Shown: piece after piece, positions 1-5,688 of the stretch
Layout of the letters: the number at the start of each line of letters is the position of its first letter
How positions within the stretch are numbered: position 1 is the stretch's first letter
Origin: Clostridia bacterium
Lineage (GTDB): Bacteria > Bacillota_A > Clostridia > Oscillospirales > CAG-272
NCBI GenBank assembly: GCA_017533545.1
Contig: JAFXHW010000137.1
Location: forward strand, 1 to 6,178
DNA length: 6,178 bases
Direction: 5' to 3'
Notes under the pieces: generated by a model
Told to the model about the DNA's origin: nothing
Databases searched by the model: none
The model's input: the letters and a program-made list of their open reading frames with translations, nothing else
Made by a program: the position numbers and the translations under genes

Positions 1-454
1 GCTTTTGGCTGAAAAGTTCGGTATGTACTACACCGATTCTGACAACACTCAGAAGCTGCCCTACATCATCCACCGTACCTCTCTGGGCTGCTACGAGCGC
101 ACACTCGCACTCCTTATCGAAAAGTATGCAGGCGCGTTCCCGCTTTGGCTTGCTCCCACCCAGGTCAAGATCCTCAACATCAACGCTACCAACGAAGCAT
201 ACTGCGACACCCTTCGCGATAAGCTCCAGGCGATCGGCGTAAGAGTTGAGTGCGACTACCGCAACGAAAAGATCGGATACAAGATCCGCGAAGCACAGCT
301 TCAGAAGATCCCCTACATGATCGTTATCGGCGACAAGGAAGAAGAAGAGGGCATCATCGCCGTCCGCGACCGCAAGACCACCAATACCGAAACAATGACT
401 ATCGACGAATTCTGCGCAAAGTGCCGCGAAGAGATCGACAGCAAAGCAAGATAA
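1..454 (+). CDS. thrS: Threonyl-tRNA synthetase, C-terminal fragment
   Basis: This is the 3' part of a gene that begins before the window; the reading frame is open from base 2 and stops with TAA at 452-454. The enzyme charges tRNA-Thr with threonine in the cytoplasm. The visible part starts in the class II catalytic core. Motif 3 is clear (HRTSLGCYERTLALLIE, His codon at 71-73), followed by the AGAFPLWLAP.QV signature that joins the core to the C-terminal anticodon-binding domain. That domain runs to the end, with the typical ...GVRVECDYRNEKIGYKIREAQ and IPYMIVIGDKE segments and a VRDR strand. The C-terminus (EEIDSKAR) sits where ThrRS proteins normally end, so this end is intact. About 150 residues are visible, whereas complete ThrRS proteins are around 580-650. 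An intrinsic terminator follows directly, so the gene closes its transcription unit. Any T-box leader would be upstream and out of view. Confidence 0.96.
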   Translation, partial: LLAEKFGMYYTDSDNTQKLPYIIHRTSLGCYERTLALLIEKYAGAFPLWLAPTQVKILNINATNEAYCDTLRDKLQAIGVRVECDYRNEKIGYKIREAQLQKIPYMIVIGDKEEEEGIIAVRDRKTTNTETMTIDEFCAKCREEIDSKAR

Positions 455-464
455 ATTCAAAAAC

Positions 465-499
465 AAGGACCGACACGATCGTGTCGGTCCTTTTATTGT
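465..499 (+). terminator. Intrinsic terminator of thrS
   Basis: Bases 465-492 form a perfect 28-base palindrome: 14-base arms meet at a central GATC, with GGACCGACAC opposite GTGTCGGTCC. Allowing for a small loop this gives a stem of about 12 bp. It is followed by a T-rich run (491-499, TTTTATTGT). It lies 10 bases after the thrS stop, as expected for a rho-independent terminator. An A-rich stretch before the stem could let it work weakly in the other direction, but no gene converges on it. Confidence 0.93.
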
Positions 500-549
500 T
501 AAAAGAAAATTTTACCATGCCAAAAATCGACTAACGGTGTCGTTTAACA

Positions 550-578
550 TTGACAAAGCCGACACTTTGTGATAGAAT
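550..578 (+). promoter_or_regulatory. Sigma-A-type promoter of the sigma/LRR fusion gene
   Basis: A perfect -35 hexamer TTGACA (550-555) is separated by 17 bases from the -10 hexamer TAGAAT (573-578, 5 of 6 consensus). Transcription would start near 585, giving a leader of about 60 bases before the ATG at 647. The spacer holds an inverted repeat, ACAAAG (553-558) and CTTTGT (565-570), which overlaps the -35 and could be an operator. This is a housekeeping-type promoter, not an ECF-type one, so the downstream sigma-like protein does not obviously drive its own transcription. Confidence 0.85.
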
Positions 579-646
579 GTATTATATATATCTATATGTA
601 GTGTTAATGCAAGTATCCCATCGTTATGTAACAGAAAGGAACCGAT

Positions 647-2524
647 ATGAACCTTACCGATACTGTTGCTCTCGCACTTAACTCGGACAGCGAAGCCATT
701 GAGCTTTTATACACACAATATAAAAGGCAGGTCTATTACCTCGCGCTCAAACTGATGGGCAATCCCAAGGATGCCTCCAACGTTTTGCAATATACTTTCT
801 TCCAGGCATTTCATAAGCTCGGTGCGCTGAAAAATCCCGAGAATTTTGAGCCCTGGCTTTACATAATCGCATCGGGACGCTCCCGTATGCTCCTTCGTGA
901 AAAATATCCGCTCCGCTTTGCTCCCGAAAATAACAAGCAAAAGCAGTCGAGCGCCAAATTCGAAATAAGAAATACACCCGTGTCCTCTCCCGAAATTGCT
1001 GATGATACCGCAGGCCGCAATGCAGTTTCACAGATCATCGACAAGATGCCCGAGATGACCCGCCTTTCGGTTATGATGTATTTCTACTGCGGCATCAGCG
1101 TCAGCCAGATCGCAAAAGTGCTCTCGTCGGACGACGCGCACATCCGTCAGTATCTCGCCGCAGGTGAGACCCAGCTCAAGGCTGAAATCGAATCGATGTC
1201 CTCGAAGATCCCCTCTCTTGCAGGATACACCGGTGTCGCCGAGGTTGGTACGATCCTCCGCCGCTGCGCGCTTTCGACCGCGATTTCGCCCGAGCTTGAC
1301 GAGGCGATCATCTCAACATCCCTCACTTTGGTTATGGCATCATCGTCCGTACCCACCGACGTTGAAAGTACGTCGGGCACCGACACCCCCGATGTCAAAG
1401 AATCCGACGAGGGCAATTACCGCCGTCTGCGTTCGGCAGCAATCCGCAATCTTATTACCATTGCCGTCGTCATCGTACTTGCGGTATCGATCATTGCCGT
1501 GTCGGTCAACATAATCCGCCGCGCCGCCAACAATCCCCCTATTGATCCCGATATAACCACCACAGATACAGAAGAAGCTACCGTTGACTCGACCACCGAG
1601 TATACCCCCTCGGTAAAGGATCCCACATCCGACACCACCTCTCCCGAAACCGAAAAGGATACCGAGCCCGAAGTTACGACCGAGCCTGAACTTACAACAG
1701 ACACGCCCGTAACCACCGAGCCCGAGGTAACAACCGAAGAGGTAACAACGGAGGCCGAAACCGAGCCCGAGGAGATTGAAGGCTCGTCGATGACCTCGGC
1801 CGAGGCGTCAAAGTCCTTTGTTTGCGATGTTAACGTCAGCAAAAAGACAGTTGTGATCAAAAAATACAGCGGTAATGCCCTCGAAGTTGACATTCCCGCA
1901 TACATCGACGGAATCCCCGTAACCGAGATCGGTGCAAATGCCTTTGCAAACAACACCAAGATCACCAGCGTCAATATCCCCAACTCGGTAAAGCTTATCG
2001 GTATCGGTGCTTTCCAGAACTGTCCTTCGCTCACATCGGTAAGTATTCCCTCCTCGGTAACCGAGATCGGATACTATGCATTCCTCAAGTGTACGAACCT
2101 TTCTTCAATAACTGTCCCCTCGTCGGTTAAATCCATTGGATATTCCGCTTTCCAGAGCACCAAGTGGCTGTACGCTCAGAAGAACGAATTCGTAATCGTC
2201 GGTGACGGCGTTCTTATCAAGTACAACGGTAAGGGCGGCAACGTAGTTATCCCCAACACCGTAAAGAAGATAACAAATGCATTCTATTTTAACAGCAATG
2301 CTGCAACAGTTACCATTCCCTCCTCGGTAACATACATTGATACCTACGCATTCTACTCCTGCTCAAAGCTTACTTCCATCTCCTTCCCCGCATCTGTCAA
2401 GGAAATGGGCAACAATGCCGTTTCGGAATGCAGTAAGCTCACATCGCTGACTGCCCCGAAGGGTTCTGAAGCTGAAAAGTGGATCATGAGCAGTGCATAT
2501 TACAAGCTGTTCATTGCACAATAA
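647..2524 (+). CDS. ECF-like sigma factor fused to a membrane helix and extracellular BspA-type leucine-rich repeats
   Basis: This is a 625-residue multidomain protein. The ATG is set by a good ribosome site (AGAAAGGA, 633-640, six bases upstream). Domains in order: sigma-70 region 2 (about 16-85, with LYTQYKRQVYYLALKLMGN, DASNVLQYTFFQAF and a FEPWLYIIAS recognition helix); sigma region 4 (about 126-183, LPE-like KMPEMTRLSVMMYFY then helix-turn-helix GISVSQIAKVL); a connector (186-258); one transmembrane helix (about 269-290) preceded by the basic stretch RRLRSAAIRN; a Thr/Glu/Pro-rich stalk (about 299-378); and an LRR_5/BspA-like domain (about 392-615) with repeats of the AF..C..L.S..IP.SV type. 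There is no N-terminal signal peptide. Charge bias puts the sigma part in the cytoplasm and the repeats outside. The family picture (inference) is a one-piece surface sensor or adhesin linked to transcription. The acidic and basic contact residues usual in sigma regions 2.2 and 4.2 are partly replaced, so the sigma part may be altered in function. The CoA ligase follows after 27 bases. Domain calls are firm; the role is unknown. Confidence 0.88.
   Translation: MNLTDTVALALNSDSEAIELLYTQYKRQVYYLALKLMGNPKDASNVLQYTFFQAFHKLGALKNPENFEPWLYIIASGRSRMLLREKYPLRFAPENNKQKQSSAKFEIRNTPVSSPEIADDTAGRNAVSQIIDKMPEMTRLSVMMYFYCGISVSQIAKVLSSDDAHIRQYLAAGETQLKAEIESMSSKIPSLAGYTGVAEVGTILRRCALSTAISPELDEAIISTSLTLVMASSSVPTDVESTSGTDTPDVKESDEGNYRRLRSAAIRNLITIAVVIVLAVSIIAVSVNIIRRAANNPPIDPDITTTDTEEATVDSTTEYTPSVKDPTSDTTSPETEKDTEPEVTTEPELTTDTPVTTEPEVTTEEVTTEAETEPEEIEGSSMTSAEASKSFVCDVNVSKKTVVIKKYSGNALEVDIPAYIDGIPVTEIGANAFANNTKITSVNIPNSVKLIGIGAFQNCPSLTSVSIPSSVTEIGYYAFLKCTNLSSITVPSSVKSIGYSAFQSTKWLYAQKNEFVIVGDGVLIKYNGKGGNVVIPNTVKKITNAFYFNSNAATVTIPSSVTYIDTYAFYSCSKLTSISFPASVKEMGNNAVSECSKLTSLTAPKGSEAEKWIMSSAYYKLFIAQ
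1541..1780 (+). repeat. Thr/Glu/Pro-rich stalk with short tandem repeats
   Basis: This stretch encodes residues about 299-378 of the fusion protein, just after the membrane helix. It is nearly all Thr, Glu, Pro, Asp, Ser and Val. VTTE occurs four times and TTEPE twice. At DNA level the 15-base unit beginning GAGGTAACAAC is repeated in tandem at 1724-1738 and 1739-1753, with 13 of 15 bases the same. Such low-complexity acidic Thr-rich segments usually act as extended spacers across the cell wall and can change length by slippage. Confidence 0.8.
1925..2491 (+). repeat. LRR_5/BspA-type leucine-rich repeat array
   Basis: Seven successive units are visible in the protein, each about 23 residues with the pattern (E/S)IG..AF..C..L(T/S)S(V/I).(I/V)P.SV(T/K). 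Residue positions are 427-449, 450-472, 473-495, 496-540, 541-562, 563-585 and 586 to about 615. Unit four is enlarged to 45 residues by an island containing EFVIVGDGVLIKY. Units two, three, six and seven share a cysteine at the same place (C459, C482, C572, C595). An exact 17-base DNA repeat (ATTCCCTCCTCGGTAAC) occurs at 2045-2061 and 2315-2331, the kind of identity that allows recombination between units. These repeats typify surface proteins of gut bacteria that bind host or microbial partners. Confidence 0.85.
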
Positions 2525-2551
2525 AACAACGAAAGGTTACATCTTTTAACA

Positions 2552-4189
2552 ATGCCTATTACCGATACACTTATAAAAAACGCCTCGCTGTACGCAGACG
2601 AGGTGGCGCTCGTCGAAATCAACCCCGAAATACGCGAAAAGCGCGGGGTGACCTGGCGCGACTACGAGCTGGTTGAGACCAATCCCGCACAGAGATACCG
2701 CCGCGAGATGACATGGGCATCCTTCAACCGACGTGCAAACCGATTTGCAAACCTGCTTCTTTCCCGCTCGATAACAAAGGGCAAAAAGGTTGCGCTTTTG
2801 CTTATGAACTGCCTCGAATGGCTGCCCATCTACTTCGGTACGCTCAAATCGGGCGCAGTCGTTGTACCCCTCAACTACCGTTACAGCTCGGACGAGATCA
2901 AATATTGCCTCGAGCTTGCCGAAGCCGACGTGCTCGTTTTCGGTCCCGAATTTGTCGGACGAGTTGAAGCGCTTGTAGGCACACTCGGCCGATGCAAGGA
3001 CCTTATCTTTGTCGGTGCCGACTGCCCCTATTTTGCCGAAAGCTACGACATCGTTACCAAGCGTTTCCCCTCAAAGGAGCCCGAGATTCCGCTTGATGAC
3101 AGCGAGGATGCCGCAATTTACTTCTCGTCGGGAACGACGGGATTTCCCAAGGCAATTCTCCATGCGCACCAAAGCCTTGTCTGCTCTGCCGTAACCGAGC
3201 AGAAAAATCATCACCAGAACCGCGACGACAACTTCCTCTGCATTCCTCCCCTCTATCATACGGGCGCAAAAATGCATTGGTTCGGATCGCTTTTGGCAGG
3301 ATCGAAGGCCGTGCTTTTGCGCGGTGTCAAGCCCGAATGGATTCTCAAGGCGGTAAGCGAAGAAAACGTCACCATCGTATGGCTGCTCGTACCCTGGGCG
3401 CAGGATATTCTTGATGCCATTGAGCGCGGCGAGATAAACCTTGATGACTATCACCTTGATCAATGGCGACTGATGCATATCGGTGCTCAGCCCGTGCCTC
3501 CAAGCCTTATCACCCGCTGGAAGCAGTATTTTCCTCACCACGATTACGATACGAACTACGGACTTTCCGAATCTATCGGCCCCGGATGCATACATCTCGG
3601 AATCGAGAATATACATAAAGTTGGAGCTATCGGAATTGCCGGATACGGTTGGGAGAACATGATTGCCGACGAAAACGGCAACGAAGTGCCCGACGGCGAT
3701 GTCGGCGAGCTCTGCATCAAGGGCCCCGGCGTTATGAAATGCTACTACCGCGACGAGGAGGCCACAAACGCCGTGCTTAAAAACGGCTGGCTGTTCACCG
3801 GCGATATGGCAATGCGCGACAGCGACGGATTTATCTATCTTGTCGACCGCAAAAAGGACGTTATCATCACGGGAGGGGAAAATCTGTATCCCGTGCAGAT
3901 CGAGGATTTCCTCCGTTCATGCGAGCATATCAAGGACGTTGCGGTAATCGGTCTTCCCGATGCCAGACTCGGCGAGATAGCGGCTGCCATCATCGAGCTT
4001 AAAGAGGGTCACAGCATGACCGAAAAGGACGTTGAGGCCTTCTGCGCAGGAATGCCTCGCTATAAGCGTCCGAGAAAGATCATTTTCGACGAAGTACCCC
4101 GCAATCCTACCGGCAAGATAGAAAAGCCCAAGCTCCGCGCAAAATACTGCGGAAATGAAACGCTCGTCGATTTGCAGATCAAAAAATAA
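2552..4189 (+). CDS. Class I adenylate-forming enzyme, acyl-CoA synthetase type
   Basis: This 545-residue protein is a member of the ANL superfamily: it activates a carboxylic acid with ATP to an acyl-adenylate and probably passes it to coenzyme A. Visible core motifs in order: phosphate-binding loop SSGTTGFPK (192-200); GAQPVP (311-316); YGLSE (336-340); the TGD motif with Asp418; the hinge VDRKKDVIITGGENLYP (431-447); and PRNPTGKIEKPKLR with the predicted catalytic Lys522. Length and motif order are complete and normal for a stand-alone CoA ligase with no carrier domain. The substrate cannot be read from sequence; fatty, aryl or other acids are possible. Residues 21-60 contain a 20-residue tandem duplication (VEINP and VETNP start the copies, each with a T-W pair). 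The start is 27 bases after the previous stop. The only ribosome-site-like run (GAAAGG, 2531-2536) is 15 bases away, which is unusually far. The gap has no terminator, so co-transcription with the fusion gene is likely. Confidence 0.93.
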   Translation: MPITDTLIKNASLYADEVALVEINPEIREKRGVTWRDYELVETNPAQRYRREMTWASFNRRANRFANLLLSRSITKGKKVALLLMNCLEWLPIYFGTLKSGAVVVPLNYRYSSDEIKYCLELAEADVLVFGPEFVGRVEALVGTLGRCKDLIFVGADCPYFAESYDIVTKRFPSKEPEIPLDDSEDAAIYFSSGTTGFPKAILHAHQSLVCSAVTEQKNHHQNRDDNFLCIPPLYHTGAKMHWFGSLLAGSKAVLLRGVKPEWILKAVSEENVTIVWLLVPWAQDILDAIERGEINLDDYHLDQWRLMHIGAQPVPPSLITRWKQYFPHHDYDTNYGLSESIGPGCIHLGIENIHKVGAIGIAGYGWENMIADENGNEVPDGDVGELCIKGPGVMKCYYRDEEATNAVLKNGWLFTGDMAMRDSDGFIYLVDRKKDVIITGGENLYPVQIEDFLRSCEHIKDVAVIGLPDARLGEIAAAIIELKEGHSMTEKDVEAFCAGMPRYKRPRKIIFDEVPRNPTGKIEKPKLRAKYCGNETLVDLQIKK

Positions 4190-4200
4190 GTCAAAAAAAG

Positions 4201-4229
4201 CAGGGGGCATACCGCCTCCTGAATTTTTT
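4201..4229 (+). terminator. Intrinsic terminator after the CoA ligase gene
   Basis: CAGGGGGC (4201-4208) pairs with GCCTCCTG (4214-4221) in an 8-bp stem with one G-T wobble and a five-base loop. Six Ts follow (4224-4229). It starts 11 bases after the ligase stop codon. The seven As before the stem (4193-4199) make it potentially bidirectional. Confidence 0.9.
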
Positions 4230-4261
4230 GCAACATTATTATATATAAGGACATCACAGCA

Positions 4262-4519
4262 ATGGCAAACAGCAAAAGGATAGCAAATATAATAGCATCG
4301 CACCGCATCTCGGCGGGTTATACGCAAGCAAAGCTCGCCGAAATTGTCGGTGTATCCGTCGGAACCGTTCAAGCCTGGGAAAGAGGATCTTCTCTTCCCT
4401 GCCTTGCAAATGCCCGACTGCTCGGCAAAATATTCGACGCTCCGATATCCGATTTTACCTTCGATAAATCACCCGATTATTCGAAAATAAGTCCAAATCA
4501 TAGCAATTCACCCTTCTGA
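4262..4519 (+). CDS. Small XRE/Cro-C1 family DNA-binding protein
   Basis: This 85-residue protein is essentially one helix-turn-helix domain. Residues 7-60 match the HTH_3 pattern: IASHRISAGYTQAKLAEIVG (helices 1 and 2) then VSVGTVQAWERGSSLP (recognition helix and the typical W-E-R-G turn), followed by a helix around LANARLLGKIFDAPISDF. The last 20 residues are polar (Ser, Asn, Pro, Lys) and look unstructured; no sensor, enzyme or dimer domain is visible. The ATG has a TAAGGA ribosome site ten bases upstream (4246-4251). No convincing -35 hexamer lies between the preceding terminator and the start, although TATA-like hexamers are present at 4237-4247, so it may rely on read-through or a weak promoter. 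No toxin partner is adjacent. The target is unknown; it could regulate itself or the following genes. Confidence 0.88.
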   Translation: MANSKRIANIIASHRISAGYTQAKLAEIVGVSVGTVQAWERGSSLPCLANARLLGKIFDAPISDFTFDKSPDYSKISPNHSNSPF

Positions 4520-4566
4520 GAGTGATTATTGTATACTGAATTTGTATAGATTGTAACGGTTTTATT

Positions 4567-4621
4567 AAATAAAAAAATTTTCTGAAAAACCTATTGACAA
4601 AACGATTTTTTTTGCTATAAT
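4567..4621 (+). promoter_or_regulatory. Strong promoter of the Rrf2-rubrerythrin operon, with UP-like A/T tract
   Basis: This is a perfect -35 TTGACA (4594-4599), a 16-base spacer and a perfect -10 TATAAT (4616-4621). TG at 4613-4614 makes it an extended -10. An A7-T4 run with flanking A/T (4567-4581) sits about 47-61 bases before the expected start near 4628, where UP elements contact the RNA polymerase alpha subunit. No other promoter in the window scores as well, which suggests strong transcription held in check by a repressor. Confidence 0.92.
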
Positions 4622-4628
4622 GATTATA

Positions 4629-4641
4629 GACTATTTTAGTG
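4629..4641 (+). promoter_or_regulatory. Putative IscR/Rrf2-type operator
   Basis: GACTATTTTAGTG fits the core of the known E. coli IscR type 1 site (GACT, five bases RWWWY, AGTC) at every position but the last. Within it ACTA-TTT-TAGT is a perfect inverted repeat. The flanks match the longer consensus only partly. It lies just downstream of the -10, over the expected transcription start, a classic place for repression. The first gene of the operon encodes an Rrf2-family protein, so autorepression is the natural inference. Confidence 0.6.
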
Positions 4642-4653
4642 AACATTAACGCA

Positions 4654-4659
4654 AAGGAG
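4654..4659 (+). promoter_or_regulatory. Ribosome binding site that fixes the Rrf2 start
   Basis: AAGGAG lies six bases before the ATG at 4666. A longer in-frame reading from the GTG at 4639 would place this site inside the coding region and would start on top of the operator and transcription start, so it is not used. The resulting N-terminus MRVTREIDYALR is the standard Rrf2 opening. Confidence 0.9.
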
Positions 4660-4665
4660 TTTAAT

Positions 4666-5091
4666 ATGCGCGTCACAAGAGAGATTGATTATGCATTGCG
4701 CATAATGAACTGCCTGGCCACTAAGTCTGATGCAAACACCAGCGTAAACGCAAGTACCATTTCAGAAACGATGGTCGTTCCGCAGCGCTTTACGTTGAAG
4801 ATACTCCACAAACTGTCCCAGGCGGGGCTGGTAAAATCCTATAAAGGAACAGCCGGCGGCTACGCGCTCGCCATTCCTGCCGATCAGATAAGCATACTGA
4901 GTATCGTCGAATGTATAGACGGGCCAATCGCGATAAACCAATGTCTCGAAAAGGATTGTCCCTGCACCCGCATGGATATGCAAAAGCACAACTGCTATTT
5001 TCACCTGCTGTTCAGGGAGATCAACGATTCCATTTCGGAAAAACTCGGCAAAATCACTTTGGCAGATTCACTACCCCAAAATCAAAATTAA
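4666..5091 (+). CDS. Rrf2-family transcriptional regulator, probable Fe-S sensor
   Basis: This 141-residue protein is typical in length for Rrf2/IscR regulators. The winged helix-turn-helix occupies residues 1 to about 75: MRVTREIDYALRIMNCLA, then a helix pair ending VVPQRFTLKILHKLSQAGLV, then the wing YKGTAGGYALA, which is a family hallmark. A dimerisation helix follows. The sensor loop contains C93, C98, C100 and C110 (pattern C-x4-C-x-C-x9-C), richer than and spaced differently from the three cysteines of E. coli IscR. Some of these cysteines probably hold a [2Fe-2S] or [4Fe-4S] cluster, so the protein would sense redox state, NO or iron-sulfur status in the cytoplasm. It is the first gene after a strong promoter with an IscR-like palindrome and is followed 30 bases later by rubrerythrin. 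An autoregulated repressor of the operon is the likely role (inference). Confidence 0.92.
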   Translation: MRVTREIDYALRIMNCLATKSDANTSVNASTISETMVVPQRFTLKILHKLSQAGLVKSYKGTAGGYALAIPADQISILSIVECIDGPIAINQCLEKDCPCTRMDMQKHNCYFHLLFREINDSISEKLGKITLADSLPQNQN

Positions 5092-5121
5092 TTATTTCTA
5101 AATTAAAAGGAGAATATTACT

Positions 5122-5670
5122 ATGAAAAAGTTCAGATGCAAAGTTTGCGGTTACGTTCATGAAGGCGACAGCGCTCCCGAAAGATGCCCCCAGTGCAAGG
5201 TTCCCGCTGAAAAGTTCGAAGAAATTAAAGAAGATAAGCTCACTTGGGCTGCAGAGCACGTTGTAGGCGTTGGCAAGGACGCTCCCGAAGAAATCGTTAT
5301 GGGTCTTCGCGCTAACTTCGAAGGCGAGTGCAGCGAAGTAGGTATGTACCTCGCTATGGCACGCGTTGCCGCAAGAGAAGGCTATCCCGAGATCGCTCTC
5401 TACTGGGAAAAGGCAGCTTTCGAAGAGGCAGAGCATGCAGCTAAGTTTGCTGAGCTCCTCGGCGAAGTTGTAACCGATTCCACCAAGGAAAACCTCACTC
5501 TCCGCGTTGCTGCTGAAAACGGTGCAACCGCAGGTAAGTTTGAGCTTGCAAAGATGGCAAAAGAGCTCGGTCTCGACGCTATCCACGACACCGTTCACGA
5601 AATGGCTCGCGACGAAGCAAGACACGGCAAGGCTTTCGCAGGTCTTCTCGAAAGATACTTCGGCAAATAA
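5122..5670 (+). CDS. rbr: Reverse rubrerythrin (N-terminal rubredoxin domain plus diiron domain)
   Basis: This 182-residue cytoplasmic non-haem iron protein reduces hydrogen peroxide to water, and possibly oxygen, in anaerobes, taking electrons through a rubredoxin-like centre. Residues 1-35 are the rubredoxin domain: CKVCG (C6, C9) and CPQC (C22, C25) bind one iron. Residues about 55-182 form the four-helix diiron domain. Candidate ligands are Glu69, E102-x-x-H105, Glu132 and E165-x-x-H168. Classical rubrerythrin has the rubredoxin domain at the C-terminus; the N-terminal order here is the 'reverse' form known from Clostridia. The start has AAGGAG (5107-5112) nine bases upstream. No separate promoter is evident in the 30-base gap, so it is probably transcribed with the Rrf2 gene and controlled by it. 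The gene looks complete. Confidence 0.95.
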   Translation: MKKFRCKVCGYVHEGDSAPERCPQCKVPAEKFEEIKEDKLTWAAEHVVGVGKDAPEEIVMGLRANFEGECSEVGMYLAMARVAAREGYPEIALYWEKAAFEEAEHAAKFAELLGEVVTDSTKENLTLRVAAENGATAGKFELAKMAKELGLDAIHDTVHEMARDEARHGKAFAGLLERYFGK

Positions 5671-5688
5671 GATAAAAGCGCATAAAAC

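Noticed and set aside
516..533. A five-codon reading frame (M-P-K-I-D) just after the thrS terminator, a candidate leader peptide.
   Set aside because: It has no ribosome site and lies upstream of the mapped -35, so it would not be on the fusion-gene transcript; five codons carry no signal.
536..556. A possible ECF-type promoter (AAC-containing -35 motif) suggesting autoregulation by the sigma fusion.
   Set aside because: No matching CGTC-like -10 at the right distance; the perfect TTGACA/TAGAAT pair explains the promoter better.
1417..2034. A 205-codon reverse-strand reading frame, Ser/Val-rich.
   Set aside because: It lies antisense to the stalk and LRR start of the fusion gene; its Ser/Val richness is the mirror of the Thr/Glu codons. 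No family motif and no ribosome site.
3071..3616. A 181-codon reverse-strand frame inside the CoA ligase gene.
   Set aside because: It is a shadow of a gene with complete, ordered ANL motifs; the antisense product resembles nothing known.
4529..4557. Three TTGTA repeats and a TATAC/GTATA inverted pair before the Rrf2 promoter.
   Set aside because: They are short, AT-rich and unevenly spaced; not clearly beyond chance, and too far upstream of the -35 for an obvious role.
4639..4665. An upstream GTG start that would lengthen the Rrf2 protein by nine residues.
   Set aside because: It overlaps the operator and transcription start and would put the AAGGAG inside the gene; the ATG at 4666 gives the standard family N-terminus.
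5098..5625. A 175-codon reverse-strand frame over rubrerythrin, with many Cys and Phe.
   Set aside because: It is antisense to an intact rubrerythrin with all metal-binding motifs; the composition reflects reversed Glu/Ala/Lys codons.
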